From: Polaromonas sp. AET17H-212
GTDB taxonomy: Bacteria > Pseudomonadota > Gammaproteobacteria > Burkholderiales > Burkholderiaceae_C
Reading direction: 5' to 3'
Assembly: GCF_002379085.1 (NCBI RefSeq)
Contig: NZ_NBZW01000008.1
Location: forward strand, 62,001 to 126,000
DNA length: 64,000 nucleotides
The translations under genes and the position numbers were made by a program. Under the pieces are notes generated by a model that saw only the letters and a list, made by a program, of their open reading frames with translations, did no database searches and was not told the DNA's origin. Position 1 is the stretch's first letter, and each line of letters starts with the position of its first letter. This document shows, in pieces, positions 58,451 through 64,000 of the stretch.

Positions 58451-58564
58451 ATGACACCTGAACAGAAAAAGAACAACCTGCGGCTGGGGCTGATCCTCGC
58501 CTCGATCGCGGTGGTGTTTTTCCTCGGTTTCATGGCCAAGCTGGTCTTTTTCGGCAAAGGCTGA
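58451..58564 (+). CDS. Small Cox assembly protein (37 aa)
   Basis: 37-aa peptide, MTPEQKKNNLRLGLILASIA and then VVFFLGFMAKLVFFGKG: a short basic head and one TM helix. Position (27 bp after ctaD, 3 bp before ctaG) and sequence match the short 'cytochrome oxidase small assembly protein' of Burkholderiales. Function in assembly is inferred from synteny. Confidence 0.8.
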   Translation: MTPEQKKNNLRLGLILASIAVVFFLGFMAKLVFFGKG

Positions 58565-58567
58565 CGC

Positions 58568-59182
58568 ATGGGCCTGAAGCGCGAAAATTTCAGGATGGTG
58601 GGCAAGCTGGGCGTGATTGTGCTCGGCATGTTTGCCTTCGGTTATGCGCTGGTGCCCATCTACAAGGCGATCTGCGAGATGACCGGCATCAACATCCTGG
58701 CGCTGGGCGACCGGCAGATTCCCGGCGCGACGCCAAAGTTGTCGGCGAACACCCAGGTCGATACCAGCCGCAGCATCACCGTCGAGTTTGACGCGAACGC
58801 ACGCGGTCCCTGGATGTTCAAGCCGGCGCAGCGTTCGCTGCAGGTGCATCCGGGCGAATTGATGACGGTGATGTACGAGTTCCAGAATGTGCAGAACCGC
58901 ACGATGTCGGCACAGGCCATTCCGAGCTACGCACCCGTGCAGGCCGGCGCGCACTTCAACAAGCTCGAATGCTTCTGCTTCAGCCAGTACACGCTGGCGC
59001 CGGGCGAGAAAAAGCAGTGGCCGGTGGTGTTTGTGATTGACCCGAAACTGTCGAAAGACGTGACCACCATCACGCTGTCGTACACATTTTTCGAAGTCGG
59101 CGGTAAAACCCCGGCCGCGCCGGTAGCCGGCCCTGTTGCCGCCGTGGATCTGGCGCGACCCGCGCGTGAGCCCGGCGTATGA
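58568..59182 (+). CDS. ctaG: Cytochrome c oxidase assembly factor Cox11/CtaG
   Basis: 204-aa copper chaperone that fills CuB of subunit I. One N-terminal TM helix (about 12-30), a periplasmic domain with the copper motif CFCF (in LECFCFSQYTL) and FVIDPKLSKDVTTITLSYTFF. Starts 3 bp after the small Cox gene and overlaps the DUF2970 gene by 4 bp. Confidence 0.93.
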   Translation: MGLKRENFRMVGKLGVIVLGMFAFGYALVPIYKAICEMTGINILALGDRQIPGATPKLSANTQVDTSRSITVEFDANARGPWMFKPAQRSLQVHPGELMTVMYEFQNVQNRTMSAQAIPSYAPVQAGAHFNKLECFCFSQYTLAPGEKKQWPVVFVIDPKLSKDVTTITLSYTFFEVGGKTPAAPVAGPVAAVDLARPAREPGV

Positions 59183-59388
59183 GCACGCCGGTCACGCAGC
59201 GCAAAGGCTCCATCTGGCGCACCATCAAGGCGGTGAGCTGGTCGTTTGTCGGGCTGCGCAGCCGGAGTGACTACGAGAAGGATGTGCAGCAGCTCAACCC
59301 GGTCCACATCGTGGTGGTTGGCCTGGTCGGGGTGCTTGTTTTTGTCGGCGGCCTGATTCTTCTGGCCACCTGGGTGGTGGGCAAATAG
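59179..59388 (+). CDS. DUF2970 small membrane protein
   Basis: 69-aa protein with a DUF2970 pattern (KGSIWRTIKAVSWSFVGLRSRSDYEKD) and one C-terminal TM helix. ATGA overlap with ctaG. Usual companion of cox operons in betaproteobacteria, role unknown. Confidence 0.82.
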   Translation: MSTPVTQRKGSIWRTIKAVSWSFVGLRSRSDYEKDVQQLNPVHIVVVGLVGVLVFVGGLILLATWVVGK

Positions 59389-59452
59389 CCGGCAGGGCGC
59401 CCGCCAGGCCTTGATTATTGAATTTGAGAATTTAGCGAAACAGGAGTTGGAA

Positions 59453-60334
59453 ATGTCTTCAGCAGCACATGCAGGAACCCCGTATTACTTCGTCCCGGCG
59501 CCTTCGGCTTACCCGGTGATGGCGGCCATCGGCCTGTTTTTCGTCATCCTCGGCGCGGGGCAGTGGATCAACGGTTCGGGCTGGGGCGCTTATTCGCTCG
59601 CGTTTGGCATGGCCTGGTGGCTGGGCGTGCTGTTTTTCTGGTTCCGTGCCGCGGTCAGCGAAAGCGAAGGCGGGCTGTACGGCCACAAGATCGACCTGTC
59701 CTACCGCTGGAGCATGAGCTGGTTCATTTTCTCGGAAGTGATGTTCTTCGGGGCTTTCTTCACGGCCCTGTGGTGGGCGCGCGTGCACTCCGTGCCTGCG
59801 CTGGGCAGTCTGGAAAATGCCTTGCTCTGGCCCGATTTCAAGGCGGTCTGGCCCAGCGTGGCCGCCGGCGTGACCGGCTCACCGGCCGACATCATTGAGC
59901 CCTTCACGACCATGGGCCCTTTCTGGCTGCCCACCATCAACACCGCCTTGCTGCTGAGCTCCGGTGTCACGCTGACCATCGCTCACCACGCGCTGCGTGA
60001 AAACCACCGCGGCAAGACGATTGCGTTCATGTGGATGACCGTGCTGCTCGGCATTATCTTCCTGTGTGTGCAGGGCTACGAGTACTTTCATGCCTACTCC
60101 GAGCTGAACCTGAAGCTCTCGTCCGGCGTGTACGGTTCGACCTTTTTCATGCTGACCGGTTTTCACGGTTTTCACGTGTTTGTCGGCATGCTGATGCTGC
60201 TGTTCATCACGCTGCGCCTGCAAAAAGGGCATTTCACGGCAGACCGCCACTTTGGTTTTGAAGGTGCGGCCTGGTACTGGCACTTTGTGGACGTGGTCTG
60301 GCTGGGCCTGTACATCCTCGTCTACTGGCTCTAG
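59453..60334 (+). CDS. ctaE: Cytochrome c oxidase subunit III
   Basis: 293-aa seven-helix subunit III: YYFVPAPSAYPVMAAIGLF, SEVMFFGAFFTALWWARV and GFHGFHVFVGMLMLLFITLRL, then AAWYWHFVDVVWLGLYILVYWL at the C-terminus. ATG 59453 chosen because the N-terminus then matches the family; the frame extends to 59411. RBS AGGAG 7 nt upstream. Followed by a terminator. Confidence 0.93.
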   Translation: MSSAAHAGTPYYFVPAPSAYPVMAAIGLFFVILGAGQWINGSGWGAYSLAFGMAWWLGVLFFWFRAAVSESEGGLYGHKIDLSYRWSMSWFIFSEVMFFGAFFTALWWARVHSVPALGSLENALLWPDFKAVWPSVAAGVTGSPADIIEPFTTMGPFWLPTINTALLLSSGVTLTIAHHALRENHRGKTIAFMWMTVLLGIIFLCVQGYEYFHAYSELNLKLSSGVYGSTFFMLTGFHGFHVFVGMLMLLFITLRLQKGHFTADRHFGFEGAAWYWHFVDVVWLGLYILVYWL

Positions 60335-60415
60335 AGGCTCTGGAACGCAGGCGCTGCAGCAGGCATCTTGCCGCGCAGCTTTTGTTTGCCGCACGCCCTC
60401 CGCGGCGAGTACAGG

Positions 60416-60447
60416 AAAGGCCGCTGACGCGGCCTTTGTTCTTTTTT
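60416..60447 (+). terminator. Intrinsic terminator after ctaE
   Basis: AAAGGCCGC-TGAC-GCGGCCTTT stem-loop, then GTTCTTTTTT. Ends the cox structural transcript; the assembly genes after it need their own promoter or read-through. Confidence 0.78.
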
Positions 60448-60455
60448 GGTTCTTT

Positions 60456-60677
60456 TTATTTGCCCGCCGCGATGCCGGTGGGCTGGATGTAGCCCATTTT
60501 CCAGGCGATCAGGATGCAGACAAACAGCACAATTGAAAAGCCGACGCGAAAAGCCAGCGCGCGTGCCATGTTGCCGCTTTTGGCTTTGCTGCCGCTGCCG
60601 CCCTTCAACATGAAAAACAGTGCGGATCCGAGGCTGGCGAGGATGGCCAAAAATGCAATGGCGACGAGGTAATTCAT
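60456..60677 (-). CDS. DUF2909 twin-TM small protein
   Basis: 73-aa protein with two TM helices (about 4-24 and 46-63) and a short loop KGGSGSKAKSGNM. It matches DUF2909, the small protein that sits opposite to surf1 in many Burkholderiales. Divergent from the SURF1 gene (18 bp between the starts). Confidence 0.78.
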   Translation of the reverse strand: MNYLVAIAFLAILASLGSALFFMLKGGSGSKAKSGNMARALAFRVGFSIVLFVCILIAWKMGYIQPTGIAAGK

Positions 60678-60695
60678 GAACCGGATTATCCGCGC

Positions 60696-61442
60696 ATGAG
60701 TTCACCCCTGCCCAGCGTCCGCTTTTGGATCGTGACCCTGGCGGCCTTGCTGATGGCAGGCCTGACTTTTTCGCTGGGCCAGTGGCAATGGGGCCGCGCC
60801 GCCGACAAGATGGCGCTGCAGGCTGCGATCGATGCCCAGAACAGGCTCCCCGCGCTGGATAACCGCACATTGCTGGCGACGCAGGACCTGGCGACGGTGC
60901 TGCACCGGCAGGCGTTGCTGCAGGGTGTCTGGCAGGAGGCGCACACGGTGTACCTGGACAACCGTCCGATGGGGGGCAAGTCCGGTTTCTGGGTGGTGAC
61001 GCCGCTGGCGCTGGAAGGCGGGCGGCCGTGGATCCTGGTGCAGCGCGGCTGGGTGCCGCGCGACTTCAATGACCGCACCCGCCTGCCGGTCGTGCCAACC
61101 CCGCCCGGACTGGTCAGCGTGGCCGGCCGCATGGCCCCGCCGCCGTCCAAGCTATATGAATTCGCTGGCGAGCCAGGCGGGCGCATCCGGCAAAATCTCG
61201 ATGTCGCCGCCTTTGGCGCGGAAATCGGCCAACCCCTGATGGCCGTGTCGCTGCTACAGACCGGTGCCGCCAGTGAAGGCCTGCTGCGCGACTGGCCGGC
61301 ACCCACCGTGGGCGTTGACAAACATTATGGTTATGCCTTCCAGTGGTTTGGCCTGTGCGCCCTGGTCGTGGGCCTGTATGTCTGGTTCCAGCTGATTTCC
61401 CCGCGCCGCAAAAAGCGGCACTTACCGCATCCCCAACCCTGA
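60696..61442 (+). CDS. SURF1-family oxidase assembly protein
   Basis: 248-aa SURF1 protein, helping haem insertion into the oxidase. Two TM helices (about 9-27 and 213-232) enclose a periplasmic domain with VYLDNRPMGGKSGFWVVTPLAL, WILVQRGWVPRDF and HYGYAFQWFGLCA, the conserved signature. 15 bp before the SCO-like gene. Confidence 0.9.
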   Translation: MSSPLPSVRFWIVTLAALLMAGLTFSLGQWQWGRAADKMALQAAIDAQNRLPALDNRTLLATQDLATVLHRQALLQGVWQEAHTVYLDNRPMGGKSGFWVVTPLALEGGRPWILVQRGWVPRDFNDRTRLPVVPTPPGLVSVAGRMAPPPSKLYEFAGEPGGRIRQNLDVAAFGAEIGQPLMAVSLLQTGAASEGLLRDWPAPTVGVDKHYGYAFQWFGLCALVVGLYVWFQLISPRRKKRHLPHPQP

Positions 61443-61457
61443 ACGGCGATTTCCAAA

Positions 61458-62180
61458 GTGCAACCTCCACAGCCCGATCTTTCTCCGTCCCCGACAGGCC
61501 CAGCCGGGCCGGGCGGTCAGGACCAGCCCCTGGGGCTGACCGTCCATGCCATGCCGCAGCTCGACGCGGCCACGGCCGCACGCGCGCCCGCTACCCGGGC
61601 GGGACGCTGGAAAATGCTGGCCGTCCTGCTGATCTGTGCCGCACCGGTGATTGCGTCCTACTTCACCTATTACGTGATCCGTCCGGAAGGCCGGCGCAAC
61701 TATGGCGAGCTGGTCGACCCGCAGCGCCCCGTGCCGGCCCTGGCCGCCGTGGCACCCGACGGCAGCCGCATCGAGCTGCCTGCGCTCAAGGGCCAGTGGC
61801 TGCTGCTCAGCGTGGCCGGCGGCGCCTGCGACACGACCTGCCAGCAACACCTGTATTTCCAGCGCCAGCTGCGCGAATCCCTGGGCCGGGAAAAGGCCAG
61901 GCTGGACCGCGTCTGGCTGGTCAGCGACGACGCAGCCATTCCGGACTCCCTGAAAACGGCGCTGCTCGGTTCCACCGTGCTGCGTGTGTCCGGTCTGGAC
62001 CAGTGGCTGCAGGCCGCGTCCGGGCAGCGGTTGCAGGATCACCTGTATTTGGTGGATCCGCTCGGCAACTGGATGATGCGTTTTCCGGCGAACATGGATG
62101 CGGCTGGCGCGGCGAAAGCCAAGCGCGACCTCGAACGCCTGCTGCGCGCCTCTGCCTCTTGGGACAAGGAGGGCAGGTAA
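61458..62180 (+). CDS. SCO1/SenC-like oxidase assembly protein
   Basis: 240-aa membrane-anchored thioredoxin-like protein. A proline-rich cytoplasmic head (1 to about 48), one TM (about 55-72), then a periplasmic domain with CDTTCQQHLYFQRQLRESLG. The CxxxC motif fits the SCO copper-site motif, though the fold is only loosely matched and the usual SCO DGxxxL start is absent. GTG 61458 is used; ATG 61551 is an alternative. Role in CuA assembly inferred. Confidence 0.68.
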   Translation: MQPPQPDLSPSPTGPAGPGGQDQPLGLTVHAMPQLDAATAARAPATRAGRWKMLAVLLICAAPVIASYFTYYVIRPEGRRNYGELVDPQRPVPALAAVAPDGSRIELPALKGQWLLLSVAGGACDTTCQQHLYFQRQLRESLGREKARLDRVWLVSDDAAIPDSLKTALLGSTVLRVSGLDQWLQAASGQRLQDHLYLVDPLGNWMMRFPANMDAAGAAKAKRDLERLLRASASWDKEGR

Positions 62181-62270
62181 TGGCCCCCACGTTCGCGCAC
62201 TTCGTGTCGCTCTCTGCCCCCCGAGGGGGCCGCTGCGCCTGCGGGCCGGCGGAGCCGGACCCGCGGCCCC
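62181..62270. repeat. Comamonadaceae-type dispersed repeat (GCCCCCCGAGGGGGC), copy 2
   Basis: TGGCCCCCACGTTCGCGCAC, then CTTCGTGTCGCTCTCTGCC and the palindrome, as in copy 1 at 41082. It fills most of the 130-bp gap between the SCO-like and ctaA genes, with a GC-rich tail (GGGCCGGCGGAGCCGGACCC). Confidence 0.75.
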
Positions 62271-62296
62271 TGCTGGCCTGAAAACCCGCAATAACC

Positions 62297-62310
62297 AGCT
62301 CCTGTTAAAC
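62297..62310. repeat. Truncated copy of the short AT-rich element
   Basis: AGCTCCTGTTAAAC, immediately before the ctaA start codon; matches the reverse complement of the copy at 10169. It could supply the spacing region in front of ctaA. Confidence 0.35.
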
Positions 62311-63471
62311 ATGGACACGCAAGACCTCTACAACCTCAGTCCGGCGCTGCGGCTCATGGGCATGGGCCTGGTGCTGGCCCTCGGGCCGCTGGCCTGGGTC
62401 TGGCTGCGCAACAAGAACCAGCCGATGGCGCGGCGCCTGCGGGTGCTGACGCTGGTGACGCTGTTTCTGACCTTTGACCTGGTGCTGTTTGGCGCCTTCA
62501 CGCGCCTGACCGATTCGGGCCTGGGCTGCCCCGACTGGCCGGGCTGTTACGGCCACGCCAGCCCGGTAGGCGCGCAACAGCCGATCAGCGCCGCCCAGGC
62601 GGCCCTGCCCAGCGGGCCGGTCACGCATGGCAAGGCCTGGATCGAAATGATCCACCGCTACCTGGCGACCGGTGTCGGGGTGCTGATCCTGACGCTCGCC
62701 GTCGCCACCTGGCTGAGCCGCCGAAAGGGGCAGGGCAGCGGGACCATCCTGTCCCCTTGGTGGCCCATGGCGACGCTCGTCTGGGTCTGTCTGCAGGGCG
62801 CTTTTGGCGCACTGACTGTCACCATGAAACTGTTCCCGCTGATCGTCACCTTGCACCTGCTGGGCGGTCTGGTCCTGCTGGCCTTGCTGCGCGCCCAGGC
62901 CGTGCGTTATGCGCAGGCCCAGGGCGAGGCCATGCCGGCACCCCTGCCAGCCGCCACGTGGCTGCTGCTGGCGGTGACCTTTGCCCTGTTGTGGGTCCAG
63001 ATCGCGCTGGGCGGCTGGGTCAGCACCAACTACGCGGTGCTGGCCTGCACTGATTTCCCCGCCTGCCAGGGCAGCTTCTGGCCGCCGATGGACATCCGGG
63101 AAGGCTTCACGCTGTGGCGCGCACTCGGTGCAGGGCTGGACGGTGACAACATCAGCTTCCAGGCGCTGACGGCGATTCACTATGTGCACCGGCTGATGGC
63201 CTATGTTGTTTTTGCGGCCCTGCTGTGGCTGGCCAGCCGCCTGCGGCAGATTCCTGCCATGCGTTCCCATGCCTTCTGGATCGGCGGCTTGGCCTTGTGG
63301 CAGTTTGCCACCGGCCTGAGCAACGTCGTGCTGGGCTGGCCGCTGGTGGCCGCGGTGTCCCACACGGGCGGCGCGGCCGCCCTGGTGGTGGTGCTGACCG
63401 GCGCCATTTTTTCGAGCTACCGCACCCCTGAGTTGGCAAGTGCGTCAAAATTGAGGGCTTCCAGCCTATGA
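62311..63471 (+). CDS. ctaA: Haem A synthase
   Basis: 386-aa membrane enzyme making haem A from haem O. Eight TM helices in two halves; haem-binding His in [29 protein letters not shown] and [10 protein letters not shown], and the cysteine pair CPDWPGCYG in the first half and CTDFPACQG in the second. It overlaps the ctaB start (ATGA). The C-terminal codons (ASKLRASSL) fall in a GGGCTTCCAGCC stretch like part of the short repeat. Confidence 0.92.
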   Translation: MDTQDLYNLSPALRLMGMGLVLALGPLAWVWLRNKNQPMARRLRVLTLVTLFLTFDLVLFGAFTRLTDSGLGCPDWPGCYGHASPVGAQQPISAAQAALPSGPVTHGKAWIEMIHRYLATGVGVLILTLAVATWLSRRKGQGSGTILSPWWPMATLVWVCLQGAFGALTVTMKLFPLIVTLHLLGGLVLLALLRAQAVRYAQAQGEAMPAPLPAATWLLLAVTFALLWVQIALGGWVSTNYAVLACTDFPACQGSFWPPMDIREGFTLWRALGAGLDGDNISFQALTAIHYVHRLMAYVVFAALLWLASRLRQIPAMRSHAFWIGGLALWQFATGLSNVVLGWPLVAAVSHTGGAAALVVVLTGAIFSSYRTPELASASKLRASSL

Positions 63472-64000
63472 ATCCCGCCGACTCCTCCGCCTCCGTGGCG
63501 GTCGCCCCTTTTGTGCCCTCGAAGTTTGCGCAGTTTTACGCGTTGACCAAGCCGCGCGTGGTGCAGCTGATTGTGTTTTGTGCATTGATCGGCATGGTGC
63601 TGGCCGTTCCCGGCGTGCCCAGCTGGGCCGATGTGAGGCTGGCGCTGGTGGCCAGTGCGGGCATCTGGCTGGTGGCTGGCGCGGCCGCTGCCTTTAATTG
63701 CCTGGTCGAGCAGCAGATTGACGCCAAAATGAAACGCACCGCCTGGCGTGCCACCGCCAAGGGGCAGATCAGCAATCCGCTGACACTGGCTTTTTCGGCG
63801 GCACTGTGCGCGCTGGGCTCGTGGATTCTCTACGTCTGGGTCAACCCGCTGACGATGTGGCTGACCTTTGCCACCTTTGTCGGTTACGCGGTGGTCTACA
63901 CCGTAATCCTGAAACCGCTGACGCCGCAGAACATCGTGATCGGCGGTGCTTCGGGGGCGATGCCGCCGGTGCTCGGCTGGGCCGCCATGACCGGAGCCGT
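63468..64000 (+). CDS. ctaB: Protoheme IX farnesyltransferase (haem O synthase), 3' end outside the window
   Basis: First 177 codons of the UbiA-type prenyltransferase that converts protohaem to haem [21 protein letters not shown] and the prenyl-diphosphate motif region [16 protein letters not shown] (Asp-containing) are visible, followed by two more TM helices. The ATG is inside the ctaA stop (ATGA). The frame is open to the end of the window; the C-terminal half is not seen. Confidence 0.92.
   Translation, partial: MNPADSSASVAVAPFVPSKFAQFYALTKPRVVQLIVFCALIGMVLAVPGVPSWADVRLALVASAGIWLVAGAAAAFNCLVEQQIDAKMKRTAWRATAKGQISNPLTLAFSAALCALGSWILYVWVNPLTMWLTFATFVGYAVVYTVILKPLTPQNIVIGGASGAMPPVLGWAAMTGA

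Noticed and set aside
56801-58954. A 717-codon minus-strand open frame opposite ctaD and ctaG.
   Set aside because: Its amino acids (His/Arg/Gln/Gly-rich, no domain) are the complement of well-recognised genes; a high-GC shadow.

Overview
GC-rich DNA with the gene content of a betaproteobacterium of the order Burkholderiales, most likely family Comamonadaceae (Polaromonas / Rhodoferax / Variovorax-like). The grounds are the caa3-type cox operon with CtaG, DUF2970 and a 37-aa Cox protein, several tripartite-tricarboxylate 'Bug' binding proteins, DUF4148 and DUF1841 proteins, and three families of short dispersed repeats that I associate with this family. Genus is not decided by the sequence. 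No rRNA, CRISPR array or complete mobile element is seen.

Layout. (1) 1-3300: amidase; tRNA-Leu(CAA) followed by two 105-bp tandem repeats that copy the tRNA 3' tail; cysM; zinc-ribbon NUDIX hydrolase. (2) 3299-9330: a TPP riboswitch heads a tightly packed operon of a LuxE-like acyl-protein synthetase, a LuxC-like acyl reductase, an ABC importer with an NMT1/THI5-like binding protein, and a short-chain dehydrogenase. This is the most unusual system in the window: it looks like a thiamin-controlled 'import an acid, reduce it to aldehyde and then alcohol' pathway. (3) 9505-12230: YidB-like protein, Fic protein, a decayed hsdM fragment, tRNA-Arg(CCT). (4) 12288-16901: a MoxR ATPase / small membrane protein / GNAT / VWA operon, cytochrome c4, DUF1841, DUF3185.

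(5) 16926-43621: a large catabolic region. PcaIJ and PcaF (3-oxoadipate to succinyl-CoA and acetyl-CoA) are divergent from an IclR regulator. Then come two hydroxyisobutyrate-dehydrogenase-like enzymes, an amidohydrolase, a maleylacetate reductase, an FAD aromatic monooxygenase, two paralogous intradiol (hydroxyquinol-type) dioxygenases each near a LysR regulator, a co-translated set of small proteins (YCII, Dabb, NTF2-like), a nitroreductase, a citrate-synthase-family lyase with a class III CoA-transferase, three Bug proteins and a complete branched-chain-type ABC importer. Together these supply a full hydroxyquinol -> maleylacetate -> 3-oxoadipate -> central metabolism route plus uptake; the upstream substrate is not identifiable from sequence alone.

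(6) 43802-54712: TauE/SafE transporter, adenylate cyclase-FHA protein, Ser/Thr kinase, ParA-like ATPase, MaoC hydratase, two tandem copies of a divergent DUF4148/LysR module, trmL, comF and a BioC-like methyltransferase. (7) 54858-64000: DUF2244 protein and the cytochrome c oxidase operon (ctaC, ctaD, small Cox protein, ctaG, DUF2970, ctaE, SURF1, SCO-like protein, ctaA and the start of ctaB, which runs off the end).

Dispersed sequence elements: at least twelve copies of a short AGCTAT...ATAGCT-type palindrome (some inside reading frames), two copies of an approximately 85-bp GCCCCCCGAGGGGGC repeat, and two partial copies of a REP-like element, one inside a coding sequence.
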